From: Rhinopithecus roxellana
Taxonomy: Eukaryota > Chordata > Mammalia > Primates > Cercopithecidae
Assembly (NCBI RefSeq): GCF_007565055.1
Contig: NC_044563.1
Span: 97,053,489-97,117,488, forward strand
Direction of reading: 5' to 3'
DNA: 64,000 bases
The notes below the pieces were generated by a model, which was not told the DNA's origin, searched no databases, and saw nothing but the letters and a program-made list of their open reading frames with translations. Positions 1-10,899 of this stretch are shown here, one piece after another; position 1 is the first letter of the stretch, and each line of letters starts with the position of its first letter. The position numbers and the translations under genes were made by a program.

Positions 1-40
1 GGGGATTCTAGAGACCATACATAGCCACTTAAAAAGCAGG

Positions 41-147
41 GGTGTGTCTGTAGTCCCAGCTACTCAGGAGAGGATTGTTTCAGCCCAGGGTTTCAGGTGG
101 GCTTGGGCAACACAGCAAGACCCGGTCTCCAGGAAAAAAAAAAAAAG
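41..147 (+). mobile_element. Alu right-arm fragment
   Basis: TGTAGTCCCAGCTACTCAGG followed by degenerate right-arm sequence and an A13 tail ending at 147. Old, diverged copy. Confidence 0.75.
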
Positions 148-320
148 GTGGGGATGAGTATGTTAAGTGACTATACTCAGTATACTCAGTAGCCTAGTTT
201 ATGGAAATATGTTCTTTTTATACTTTCCACAGACACCAGCTAAAACAGTCATATTCCCTTCTCATAACAGAGCAGCTCAGAGGAGTATGTATGTATGTGT
301 GTATACACACAGGTACCTGT

Positions 321-447
321 TTTGCTTTTTAGAAACAGGGCTGTGCTATGTTACCCAGTCTGGATTTGAACTCCTGGGCTCAAGCGATCCTTCCACCTTG
401 GCCTCTGGAGTAGCTGAGACTACAGGCTTGTACCACCATGCCCAGCC
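321..447 (-). mobile_element. Free left Alu monomer (FLAM-like)
   Basis: Reverse-oriented monomer starting with a T-rich tail and ending TACCACCATGCCCAGC. It is a single arm only and strongly diverged. It follows a GTAT/GTGT microsatellite at 285-310. Confidence 0.7.
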
Positions 448-457
448 ACATGTGTGT

Positions 458-690
458 GTTGAATACTCATTCTGTACCAGGCAGTGTGCTAAGCCTGGAG
501 GGAAAAGTCATCACCCATGGCCTAGCAAGTGTAATTCTGAAGAGGGAAGTAATCCCCCAGGACAAGTTGACACCCACTTAGGGTATGAACCACTTGGTTC
601 CCAGAGGGAATAAGTACCTTTCCCAAAGTCACATAACACAGCAAAGATAGACCCTCAGTTTAGTGTTCCTCCCACCAGCTGATTCCATGG
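458..690 (-). mobile_element. MIR SINE
   Basis: Contains ACCAGGCAGTGTGCTAAGCC and the CCCAAAGTCACA core, in the reverse MIR order. Old mammalian SINE. Confidence 0.6.
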
Positions 691-1415
691 CTTTCTCTAC
701 TGATTAACAGAACCAGCTAATGGCCCTTCAATAACCCCACGCTCACAATGCCACAGTAAGATTTAAAGGTAGCTTGTATTTTAGTTATACCTAATCCAGG
801 TCTGTGACAGGGATAAAGGAAAATCCTCACAGTCCTGGATTCCAAGGGAGGTCTGAAGTCTACTCCCGCCTGGGCCCTAATCCACAATCTGTCTACACAA
901 GACATCTCAGCCAGCTTTATTCTGGTGCTTCCTGCACTTGGATGAGAGACAGGAACCAGCACATCACACTTACCTGAGTGAGGTCTCTGGCAGTTACAGT
1001 GTTCCACAAGCACTGGTCAGCCCTGTCAACTCAATCTAAAGCAGTTTAATCAGTCGCTGCAAAAGTTACACTGCCCTTGAAGAACAGAAAGATAAAGACA
1101 GCCCAGACAATCCCAAGGAAAGTGGTAGGTTGAAGTTTTGTGTAATGCAAGGCATTATCACCTCCCCCGTGGCTTTAGGCACAGCAATAGTCACCTGCTA
1201 AGGAATTGCTTTGATGGATGAGATAAGACTCAGGTAAGCAATAGGGAGCCCAAAGGTTAGTGGCAAGAGCCTTTCATTGAAGGGAAGAAAAAACTAACAA
1301 AAAAGGGGTTTACTTCACAACCACTTTCAAACTAAATTCCATGGGGATAGTCAAGAATGCATGTTCTTATTAATCTGAGACAGAAAAAGAAGTCTAGGCA
1401 CATAGATGTTTAACA
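691..1415. other. Unique intronic sequence
   Basis: No repeat, exon or RNA gene recognised. The 98-codon minus-strand open frame (717-1013) has no recognisable domain. Confidence 0.6.
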
Positions 1416-1419
1416 CATT

Positions 1420-1872
1420 ATTACTTATGGCATTAAAAAACTGGAAACAATCTCAGTATCCAAAAACAAGGAATTGATTAGAAAATTTTGGTACATCCAT
1501 ATGACAGAATCCAGCTCAGTGATGAGAAGACCTCATGCTGAAGACCCAAGTTTTGTTTAAATCGATCAATAAAAGCATATCCAGCAGCCATTAAAAGTTA
1601 TCTCATGTATGATTCCATTTATATGAAATATCCAGAGCAAGTAAGTCTACAGAGACAGAAGGTAGATTGTTTGGATTCCAGAGGCTGAGAGAAATGGGAA
1701 AAACTGGCTTAGCAGATAAGGGTTTTTACTTTGGAGTGATGGGACTATTCTGGAACTAGACAGAGATGGTGGTTGTACAACACTGTGAATGTGGTGAATG
1801 CCACTGATTTGTTGACTTTAAAACAGTTAAACAGTTAATTTTACATTACATGAATTTTACCTCAATAATTGT
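1420..1872 (+). mobile_element. L1 3' end (L1M type)
   Basis: Carries typical L1 3' motifs in order: GATTCCATTTATATGAAAT, CAGAGGCTGAGAG, TTTGGAGTGATGGGA, then a terminal TTTTACCTCAATAA. An Alu (1874-2188) is inserted at the L1 3' end. Confidence 0.8.
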
Positions 1873-1873
1873 C

Positions 1874-2188
1874 TTTTCTTTTTTTTTTTTTTTTTTTTTT
1901 TTTTTTGAGATGGAGTCTCGCCCTGTCACCCAGGCTAGAGTGCAATGTCACAATCTCAGATCACTGTAACCTCCACCTCCTGGGTTCAAGCAATTCTCCT
2001 GTCTCAGCCTCCTGAGTAGCTGGGATTACAGGCAGGCACCACCACGCCCGGTTAAGTTTTTTGTATCTTTAGTAGAGACGGGGTTTCAACATGTTGGACA
2101 GGTTGGTCTCGAACTCCTGACCTTGTGATCTGCCCATCTCGGCTTCCCAAAGTGCTGGGATTACAGGCGTGAGGCACTGTGCCTGACC
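1874..2188 (-). mobile_element. Alu, full length (AluS type)
   Basis: Reverse Alu with a T run of about 28 bases, both arms present. It is flanked by the target-site duplication TTACCTCAATAA (about 1858-1869 and 2189-2200). Confidence 0.93.
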
Positions 2189-2220
2189 TTACCTCAATAA
2201 CTTTTTAAGATCATGTCTCA

Positions 2221-2527
2221 GCCAGGCACAGTGGCTTACGCCTGTAATCTCAGCACTTTGGGAGGCCAAGGTGGGAGGACTACTTCAGCCCAGGAGTTCA
2301 AGACTAGCCTGGGCAACAGGACAAAACCTCGCCTCTACAAAAAATTTAAAACATTAACTGAGCGTGGTGGCACACACCTGTAGTCCCACGTACTCAGGAG
2401 GCTAAGGTGGGAGGATCAACTGAGCCTGGAATGCTGAAGCTGCAGTGAGCCATAGTCGCACCACTGCATTCCAGCCTGGACAACAGAGCAAGACTCTGTC
2501 TCAAAAAAATAAAAATTAAAATAAAAA
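2221..2527 (+). mobile_element. Alu, full length (AluJ type)
   Basis: Starts GCCAGGCACAGTGGC and ends in an A-rich AAATAAAAATT tail. Flanked by the imperfect duplication AGATCATGTYTCAG on both sides, about 20 bp after the previous Alu. Confidence 0.92.
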
Positions 2528-2539
2528 AGATCATGTTTC

Positions 2540-2895
2540 AGAGGAAAACTTGTATCATAATGCAATATTTATGGGATTTTTAAAGTCAAAACAGAAAAAG
2601 GAATATCTGCATATGCATGATTCCAAGTTGTGGTGAGGAATAATGTGCGTATATGCATGAGAAAGGAAAGACTGGCAGTGTAGACACAGAAACAGCCACA
2701 AAGAGTGATTAACTCTGGGTGGAGGAATAATTAGTATAATTTTTACTTTCCATATCTGTGCTTTTCCTCTGTATTTCCCAAATTTTCCACAGTCTAATAT
2801 GCATTCTTTCTGCAATAAGAAATAGAACTATTCTGCAAGTGCAAGATATACAGATGTATATATGGAGAATGTAAGACCTCAATAATATTTTAAAT
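2540..2895 (+). mobile_element. Ancient L1-type 3' end
   Basis: Degenerate copy with motifs GTGATTAACTCTGGGTGG and TTTCCCAAATTTTCCAC, followed by an AATA-rich end. The family is uncertain (L1ME or HAL1-like). The same motif set recurs at 15692-15965 and 19905-20110. Confidence 0.55.
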
Positions 2896-3254
2896 GTCCC
2901 CAAAATCTAGATGGAAATATGCTAAAATCGTAGCTATCATAATCCAAGGTGATAGGATTATAGGTGACTTATTCTCTACTTTGCTAATTGCTCAATTGCA
3001 TAGCCGATGTAACCAGAGGAAAAAATACTGAAAAGAAGAAGAAACATGAATGCTCTAACCCAGAAGCAGAATGGGCAGTACCCACTGCAAAAACAGAAAT
3101 GTCAATGCTGGGGTGGGTGGGGGGAAAGAGGCCTAGAGCCCTACCTAAGCCAGGAAGCTCCTTTTGTTTACACTTGCTGGCTGGCCACCTGCCATTGCAC
3201 CCTTTCAGATGTTAGCCCAGCTTCTCGGACACCACTGTCATTTTGCTTATTTTT

Positions 3255-3510
3255 GTTGTTGTTTTTTTTTCAACTTTTATTTTAGGTTTGTGAGTACATG
3301 TGAAGGTTTGTTACATACGTAAACACGTCACATGGGTTTGTTGTTGTACAGATTATTTCAACACCCAAGTATTAGGCCCAGGACCCAATACTTATCTTTC
3401 TGCTCCCTTCCCTCCCCATGCCCTCCCCCTCAGGTAGACCCCAGTGTCTGTTGTTTCCTTCTTTGCTCTCAGGAGTTCTCATCATTGAGCTCCCATGTCT
3501 ACTCACTTTC
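3255..3510 (-). mobile_element. L1 3' end (L1PB/L1MA type)
   Basis: Reverse L1 3'UTR: CAACTTTTATTTTAGGTTTG, GGTTTGTTACATA, then a CCCTCCCC block and CATCATTGAGCTCCC. Confidence 0.8.
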
Positions 3511-3544
3511 AATCTCTGTCCATCCAGTCAGTGGGAATGGATGA

Positions 3545-4690
3545 AACTGTTAATAAACATGACAACTGGAAAGATAATTCAAATCCTGTCTTGTTTGTGC
3601 CAGATTACCTCAGAAAACTGCAGAAAACATGTTTGTAAATGTTTAATAAAATTCACAGAGCCAAGAAATGTGCCTACATGCTTGGATTATCTTTTTCCAG
3701 GCTCAGCACCCAGTGAGGGTGACGTGTGAGAGGCCAGGCCAGTAGCGAATCAAGTTTGAAAAACTGGACTAAGGAGAGCCATAAGAAGTAACATCAGATC
3801 TGAACACCCAGGACAGTAACAGACGAGAATAATGAACCTGAATTGGCTCCGTGAAAACACAGTGGTATTGAAACCACCTTCATTAGAAAGGCTGGAGCAA
3901 CAAAAGGCCCACTCAGTTGAAATCTAATCTGTGTTAATTAACGCCCCCGAGAATGAAAACACTTCTTTATCAGTGTGTGGTTCCTGACTAAAGCTCGCCC
4001 ATAAAACCTGCTCAGAGAGGGCGTTGCCGGCTTCCGTCAGCAGCCCTGGAGGACTGTACTTACTTCCCCCCAGGTGCCAGGAGGCAGGGACTGCCTCCCC
4101 AGGTCAAGCCAAACGGAAGGAGCCCAGGTAACGCTGCAGGATTTTCAGAGCTAAAACCTACTGCCCGCAAGGGATCTACTGACAGACCAGAAGATGTGCA
4201 GTGGCAGGTCCTGCCCCCCCAACCTCACTCCTGTGCCCTCCTTTCGCCGGCCCAGGCTGTGTGCGTGCACACACGCCTCCACATCCACAGGGCTCTCATG
4301 CCCTACTCTGCTCCAGCTTCACTCTCCACTTTAGGCCACTTTCCTTTCAGGGGACTCCCTTTACTCCTGAATGCTGACCCTGTTCTCTTTTGTCCAGAAT
4401 GCATGGCACCCCCACCAGCTCCCCTGCTTCCACAGCCAGGACACAGCCTCAAGTCCCACCGCCCTGGAGAAACATGCTACAGTTCCCAAGTGTCTGGCAC
4501 CCAGAGCAGGAGGCATGGGCCCCAGAAGCCTGAGCTGGGCCAGGAAGTGGGAATGAGATAAGCCATCTAGATTCCAAATTCTCCCTGTATTTACTCAAAT
4601 GTTTCCTGAGTTCTGAGTTGGGGGGCAGGGGAAGAAGGGAACATACACACCCCACCCACCTCCACCCCCATTGGCAGAAACAAGCACTGC
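3545..4690. other. Unique intronic sequence
   Basis: No repeats recognised. It includes AT-rich and GC-mixed segments (for example TGTTAATTAACGCCCCCGAG near 3935) that look non-repetitive. Open frames at 4196-4561 and 4449-4700 have no recognisable domain. Confidence 0.5.
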
Positions 4691-4691
4691 A

Positions 4692-4760
4692 GAAGGTCAC
4701 AGATGAGGGAAGGGTTGCCCTAGAGGTTCTAGGAAGGCCCTTCCCTCATCTGTGACCTTC
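4692..4760. repeat. Perfect 23-bp inverted repeat forming a 69-nt hairpin
   Basis: Left arm 4692-4714 and right arm 4738-4760 are exact reverse complements over 23 bases (GAAGGTCACAGATGAGGGAA and GGG). The 23-base loop itself contains CCTAGA/TCTAGG (4719-4724 and 4728-4733) around GGT. The whole forms a long stem with a small internal bulge. No transposon family recognised. Size and shape are those of a pre-miRNA, but processing is unproven. Confidence 0.9.
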
Positions 4761-5940
4761 CCATGTGAAGTATCCAGCACATAGTCTCCTGCAACAGACC
4801 TACTGTTAGCACCTGCTAACTATAAACAGGTGACTGCAGGGCAAAGAGGAGAAAGGGGAGCCACAGCCCAAGGTGATACTCAACCCCCAGGTCCCTGCTC
4901 AGCCACAGGAGAGGTGCTTAAATAATAAATAACAAACAACAACGACTGTGTAACAGCTACACCCCACGGCTGAGGCCTCCCAATGCCTTAGGGTGGGAAC
5001 ACTGCCATGAGGGACCCTACCTTCACCCCTAACAGACAGATGGGAACACTGAAGCACACAGGCCGCTGGCCTAGGCTGGAAAAGCAGCTCTCACTCCAGT
5101 TACCGCAACTCCTTGAACCCAAGCTCTCCTGAAACTTCCAGCTTCCTTTCACTACCTCAGCCCCTGCCCGTCTTTCCTCCACAAGAGACCCAGCCAGCAA
5201 GTCCCCCTCCAACCCCCTCCAGGAAGGCCACCGCTCCTGTGCCCTAGGAGGGGGTCTCTGGCTAAAAAGCCTGATTCTCTGAAATATTCCCCCTCATTAT
5301 CAGCTTTTTTCCAAATCCAAAACACAAAACCCTCAAGTTTTAGAAAACTCGGGTCATTCAGCGACGTTTCCTCAGTGAGGTCCCCAAACCACCCTGTCCC
5401 CATCCCCAGTCCCCAGTCCCCAGTCCCAGCTGGTTTCTCTGCCACTCACTGGGATGACCAAGGCTCCAGAAGAAAGGACAGAATCTTGGTAACTCAGTCA
5501 GGCAGGGCTACGGAAAGCCCGCCCCAGCACCTTGAGGTGGTCCTAACGCCAGTCTATGCTCAGCTCATCGGAGAGTAAGTCTCAAAGAGGGGAAAAGTAC
5601 CTGCTTCTCACAGCTGCCCTGGCCTCTCAAAGGCTATGAGCCTTCCTCAGCTTCCAACCAGGCAGCCAAGAGCTCCGGAGAGTTTACAGTTACGGGCAAC
5701 AGGCAACCGGAGAAGTGGCCCAGAAAAGAGGCCCTCCAGCCCTGCACCCACCCCTGGCCATGCCTGGAGGGGGATATCCTGAGCCATTATTCTCCCCTAG
5801 GAACTATCGTCCCCAGAAGGGGATGGAGTTGTTTCAGCCTTGGTCCTCAGACACACCCTGGCATCATCAAAGTGGGAGACAGGATTCTGGCAGGGCCCGG
5901 CGTGTAGAAGGTCACAGCAGCCCCATGGCATCTTCCTGGG
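4761..5940. other. Unique intronic sequence with a short tandem block
   Basis: No interspersed repeat recognised. A small tandem of CCCCAGT units lies at 5403-5427. It has moderate GC, and its open frames are not homologous to anything I recognise. Confidence 0.5.
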
Positions 5941-5949
5941 AGAGGGTGA

Positions 5950-6170
5950 AAAGGCCATGGACTTTTGAGTCAGATGGTCCTGAGATGAAATTCAGGTTCT
6001 GCCATTAATTCATGATTTAACTTAGACAAGTCTTTCACCTCTCTGTGCTTCAGTTTTCTCACTTGGAAATTGGGATCAGTAGCACCTGTCTCATTGGCTG
6101 CTGTGAGATTACATGAGTAAAACACCTATGGAAGGGCCTGGCACATAGTAAGTACATGACAAATATGTCC
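5950..6170 (+). mobile_element. MIR SINE
   Basis: Forward MIR order: TTTTGAGTCAGATGG, AACTTAGACAAGTC, CTCTGTGCTTCAGTTTTCTC, then GGCCTGGCACATAGTAAGTA. Confidence 0.85.
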
Positions 6171-6364
6171 TGTTGGGCCTGACCACAATGCACCAGGTAT
6201 AAAGCAGAAGCCTAAATTGCAAAATCAAGCTGATCTTATCCCACTTCAGAAGGGAGGAAATGGGGGGAAGCAAGGCAACCATTAATCGATCCTTTTTCCT
6301 AAAACAGTGCCCTGTGCTTCAGATGAGAAGGCAGCCTGTGGCTTTGGCATAAATGACTGATGTA

Positions 6365-6575
6365 CATGGTGGCCAAGTGCTAGAGACAGACTGCCTGGAT
6401 TCCAATCCCATCTTTGCCTCTTGCCGGCTGTGCGGCCATGAGGGGGCTAATTAGCCTATGTTTTCTCACTCTGAATGGGCATTATCACAGTGCCCACCTG
6501 ATGGAGCTGTTGTGAGATCACTTCTGTAAAAAGACTCTTGGGGACAGGTCAATGAGCAGTAAGTGCCCAATATCT
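6365..6575 (+). mobile_element. MIR SINE
   Basis: Second forward MIR: AGACTGCCTGGATTCCAATC, GTTTTCTCACTCTG, GAGCTGTTGTGAGATCAC, then AGCAGTAAGTGCC. Confidence 0.8.
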
Positions 6576-6680
6576 TTCCACCGTGGTTATTATCTTCACT
6601 GTGCAACACTCACTCCCCAAAACAACCTTAAGTCCTCACTCCCTGAGAACTCGAGTTCTGCCTGTAGCCACAAGCACCTT

Positions 6681-6967
6681 ATTTTTGGATACAGTCTCAC
6701 ACCACTGCCCAGGCTGGAGTGCAGCAGTGTGATCTCAGCTCACTGCAACCTCTATCTCCTGGGTTCAAACGAATCTCCTGCCTCAGCCTCCCGAGTAGCT
6801 GGGATTACAGGTGCATACCACCATGCCCAGCTAATTTTTATATTTTTAGTAAAGATGGGGTTTCATCATATTGGCCAGGCTGGTCTTGAACTCCTGACCG
6901 CAAGTAATCCACCTGCCTTAGCCTCTGAAAGTGCTGGGATTACAGGCATGAGCCACTGCGCCTGGCC
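6681..6967 (-). mobile_element. Alu, full length (AluS type), almost no A-tail
   Basis: Reverse Alu lying between exact copies of CCACAAGCACCTT (6668-6680 and 6967-6979). The poly(T) side is reduced to a few T, so the tail has been largely lost. Confidence 0.92.
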
Positions 6968-6999
6968 CACAAGCACCTTGATGTGGGCCTTGGGCAGCC

Positions 7000-8045
7000 T
7001 CCCTTGAATTTGTGTTTCTAAGAATGTCTCATGCACCCACATCTCCCAAAAGCAACAACAACAACAAAAAGAAAATCACAATGCTCAAGATATGGGACTG
7101 GCTACTAGTGCCTTGGGAACTAGATGGCACTGAGTGAAGCTCTGAGTTAAAGATACACGAGAAGCAAATGCATACTTGTTCCTCCCACTGCAAGACAATC
7201 AGAGTGATGAGGAGCAAGGCAGCCACTGCAACCCTCTGGATTCATCCTCCTCATCTGTAGACTAGGTAGCCTTCCACTCCTTGACCCAGGATGTATCACG
7301 GAATGACAAGGCCTTGGACACAGCGCAGTCCTCCTAGAGGAGGGCCATGCCACTTCTGTGCAGCTCCAGGACTGGGACAGGGGTGGTGACATTAGAAAAG
7401 CAGAGAAGCAAGCGCCTGACCGATAACCATATTTGGTGTATTTTCTTGACTTCAGCATCTTTTATTTTTAGAGGTATGTGTTCCAATTTGGTTGAGGTAG
7501 CTGCGGGTTCCTTGTACCTTGCTTAATTTAGGACTTTTTTTTTCTTTTTTGAGGGTGGAGTAGGAGTTAAATACAGCTTTACTCAGCCACCCCCTGGATT
7601 CTAAGCCCTAAATTTAACTCCAAAGAAATCTGTCTTGCCCTACTTCATGATTCCAAACCTTAGACAAAAACTATTACTTGTTTCTGCAAATCAGAGAGCC
7701 CCGACAACAGAGCACCAGGGAGGTGTGTCCTCCATCCTGGGGTGCTGGGTTGCAACACTGGAGCTGTTGTCAGCTGACTGGGGAGAGGGGCAAGAGGAGG
7801 AACAAACGGCCCTACTTTGTGGCCTAAATCTTGATGAACATGTCCCCTGGGGAGCCGGGAGAGCTATTTGTACAGCCAGTCAGAATGGCCAGAGTGTGGC
7901 CACAAGTGTCCCATTCTAGCAGCCCTAATCTGGCAGCAGGTGTCCAAAAGGATAGGGACAGCCTGGCATCTGATCAGTAGGTGCACTGCATTTGGACAAA
8001 AGAATTAACTACCTGTCTCTCCAACCCTGCCCCCAGCCACCTCTC
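7000..8045. other. Unique intronic sequence
   Basis: Contains a short (CAA)n near 7047-7062 and no recognised transposon or exon. Confidence 0.5.
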
Positions 8046-8049
8046 GTTG

Positions 8050-8690
8050 CTTTTATGCTTAAGGTTTTTTCTTACTTATTACATTCACAATGTTGTGCAA
8101 CCATCGACACCATGTTCGTAAAACTTTGTCACCACCTCAAACAGAAGCACTATTAGTTATCAACAACCCCCCATTTCTCCCTTCCCTCAGGCCCTAGAAA
8201 CCTCTAATCTACTTTCTGTTTCTATGTATTTGACTATTCTAGGTATCTCATATAAGTGGAATAAATAGAATTTGTCTTTTGGTAATTGGCTTATTTTACT
8301 CAGCATTATGTCTTTGAAGTTCCTCTGTGTTGTGGCATGTGTCAAAATTTCCCTCCTCTTCAGGGCTCAGTAATATTCAATTGTATGTATATATCACATT
8401 TTGTTGATCCATTCATCTGTTGATGGAAACTTGAGTTCTTTTCACCTGTTGGCTATCATGAATAATGCTGCAATGAACCTAAGTGTACAAATATCTGTTT
8501 GAGCTCCTGCTTTCAATTCCTTTGGGTACATACCTAGAGGTGAAATGGCTGGATCACAGGGTAATGCTGTTTAGATTTTTGAGGAACCACCAAAGCAGGG
8601 CAGCCGCACTATTTTACATTCCCACCAGCAATGCACAACACACAAGAGTTCCAATTTCTCCACATCCTCACCAATCCTTGAGCTATACCC
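8050..8690 (-). mobile_element. L1 fragment (L1M type), ORF2 3' region and beyond
   Basis: Reverse L1 with the motifs TTTGACTATTCTAGGTATCT, TTGATCCATTCATCTGTTGA, AATAATGCTGCAATGAAC and TACATACCTAGAGGTGAAAT. Frames are broken. Confidence 0.85.
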
Positions 8691-9230
8691 AAGCCCAGGA
8701 AACAGCCTTTCCCTCATACTCCAGGATGTCTGCACACTCTTGGGACTGCCTGAGGGGCTTTGGGGTAACAGCAAAGGACTGCAACCTGAGAAGCAACTAG
8801 GAGTGTTTCACTCTGGGATTCATTCAGCTTGGTAAAACTCCAGGCAAAAAGCATGAGGGCTGGCTGGGCAGAGTCTTTCCTGCTTCTGAAAATCAGAGTA
8901 CCTGAAATTGGAGGACGCAGCCAGGTACGCGCTCTCTTACAGGGCTCTGGGCTAAAGTAATAGAGCATTCCTTAGATACTGGGGGACATCAGGGTCTCCA
9001 AAGTGCACAGCACTCAATCCTGAGGTGCTCAAGATGACCCACTGCAGTTCTAGAAGAAAACAGTAGAACATCTATTCAGGTTTATTTTTATGCCATCCTT
9101 TTACAATTGTGTGTGTCTTATAGGTACATTAGCACAGCAGGTATGTATATAATTTATAAATGAGCATACATGTGTTGGGGCAAATGCTCATTTATTAATG
9201 GGATACACATGATTTAGAAAAAAAAAAAAA
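8691..9230. other. Unique or unclassified intronic sequence
   Basis: No repeat recognised. AT-rich 9070-9215 may be old L1 but lacks clear motifs. Confidence 0.4.
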
Positions 9231-9239
9231 AAAGGTTTG

Positions 9240-9570
9240 GGCCAGACACGGTGGCTCATGCCTGTAATCCCAGCACTTTGGGTGGTCAAGGCAGGCAAAT
9301 CACTTGAGGTCAGGAGTTTGAGACCAGCCTGGCCAACGTTGTGAGACCCCATGTCTGCAAAATATACAACAACAACAATAAAAAAAATAAGCCAGGTGTG
9401 GTGGCGTGTGCCTATAGTCCCAGCTACCCGGGAGACAGAGACACGAGAATCACTTGAACCTGGGAGGCAGAGGTTGCAGTGAGTCAAGATCGCACCACTG
9501 CACTCTAGCCTGGGTAACAGAGCGAGACCCTGTCTCAAAAAAAAAAAAAAAAAAAAAAGAGAGAGAGAGA
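9240..9570 (+). mobile_element. Alu, full length (AluS type) with GA-extended tail
   Basis: Both arms present, tail A22 then (GA)n. Short duplication AGGTTTG at 9233-9239 and near 9574-9580. Confidence 0.92.
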
Positions 9571-9894
9571 AGAAGGTTTGAAGACCCCTATCTTAGACCA
9601 GTTCCTCCTTTGTTGCTGTTTTTTCCCTCCTAATTTTAACATAGTGTACCAATGGCAATGATAAAGATATCTGGGGGAAATAACTCACAAAACCCACCAC
9701 CCTAATCCCCTTGGTGCCTGACACTTCTCTATTGCCAACTCACCTTTGGGCTCTCCTACTCCTGGGGGAAGTGAGAGACAGGCATCTGTAGACAGAGATG
9801 CAAGGGGAGGGGAGAATGGGCAGTGTTTTTTCTTCTCCCTGAGACACCCACCCTACTCCAGCCCAAAGCCCAGAAAACGGAGGTCTGTAGCTGA

Positions 9895-10440
9895 GAAGTA
9901 AAGAGCTCAGCTTTGGAATCAGAGGTACCTGTGGGTGAGCAGTGGCAACCCCATTAACTTCTTTTTTTTTGAGACGGAGTCTCGCTCTATCGCCCAGGCT
10001 GGAGTGCAGTGGCCGGATCTCAGCTCACTGCAAGCTCTGCCTCCCGGGTTTACGCCATTCTCCTGCCTCAGCCTCCCGAGTAGCTGGGACTACAGGCACC
10101 CGCCACCACGCCCGGCTAGTTTTTTGTATTTTTTAGTAGAGACGGGGTTTCACGGTATTAGCCAGGATGGTCTCGATCTCCTGACCTCATGATCCACCCG
10201 TCTCGGCCTCCCAAAGTGCTGGGATTACAGGCTTGAGCCACCGCGCCCGGCCAACCCCATTAACTTCTGAGGCAAATTAGTCTATTTCTTTTGGCCTCGA
10301 TTTTCTCACCTATAAAATGGCAACATAATACTAAGCATCTATGTCAGTGAGTGGCTGTAAGGAGTAAATGAGAGAGTCCAGATAAATGCACTCAGTGCAC
10401 TGCCTGCCCAGCACATTCCAACTCTTTTAATAAAACAGGT
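9895..10440 (+). mobile_element. MIR SINE split by an AluYR
   Basis: MIR 5' part 9895-9946 (CAGCTTTGGAATCAGAGGTA) continues after the Alu at 10253 with TTTTCTCACCTATAAAATGG and GAGTAAATGAGAGAG. The AluYR with its target-site duplication lies between the halves. Confidence 0.8.
9963..10252 (-). mobile_element. AluYR, full length, young
   Basis: Complete reverse Alu with very few mutations. The reverse complement has GGTGGCTCAAGCCTG, GAGACGGGTGGATCA, GGCGTAAACCC and GATCCGGCCACTGCAC, the bases that mark the Old World monkey AluYR lineage. The exact 16-bp duplication AACCCCATTAACTTCT flanks it (9947-9962 and 10253-10268). Confidence 0.93.
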
Positions 10441-10446
10441 AGGAAG

Positions 10447-10756
10447 GGCCAGGTGCAGTGGCTCACACCTGTAATCCCAGCACTTTCAGAGGCCAAGGCA
10501 TGCAGATCACCTGAGGTTGGGAGTTTTGAGACCAGCCTGGCCAACACAGTAAAATCCCATCTCTACCAAAAATACAAAAATTACCCGGGAGTGGTGGTAC
10601 ATGCCTATAGTTCCAGTTACTTGGGAGGCTGAGGCAGGAGAATCGCTTGAACCCAGGAGGTGGAGGTTGCAGTGAGCCAAGATTGCACCCTTGCACTCGC
10701 ACTCCAGCCCGGGCGACAGAGCAAGACTCCATCTAAAACAAACAAACAAACAAACA
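10447..10756 (+). mobile_element. Alu, full length (AluS type) with (AAAC)n tail
   Basis: Both arms present. The right arm carries a 6-base repeat CACTCG before CACTCCAGCC, and the tail is (AAAC)n. Confidence 0.92.
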
Positions 10757-10837
10757 CATGCACAAGACACAGGAGAAGGAAAACCCTGGATAGAGGTGGA
10801 GAGAGTGAGGACAGATGCAGGACTGGAGGCATGGTTG

Positions 10838-10841
<4 letters not shown>

Positions 10842-10877
<36 letters not shown>

Positions 10878-10891
10878 GGTGTGTGTGTGTC
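10842..10891 (+). repeat. (TG)n microsatellite, interrupted
   Basis: About 17 uninterrupted TG units, a CGGG interruption, then more TG. Confidence 0.95.
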
Positions 10892-10899
10892 CAGCTGCT

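Noticed and set aside
6552..7007. 151-codon open frame and many similar ones (9188-9538, 10507-10965, 37180-37551, 59694-60089)
   Set aside because: Translated reverse Alu sequence, with the usual Alu peptide phrases such as LECSG and HCNLCLPG.
10842..10891. TG repeat as a regulatory or coding element
   Set aside because: Ordinary dinucleotide microsatellite; open frames through it are poly-(CV) or poly-(HT) artefacts.
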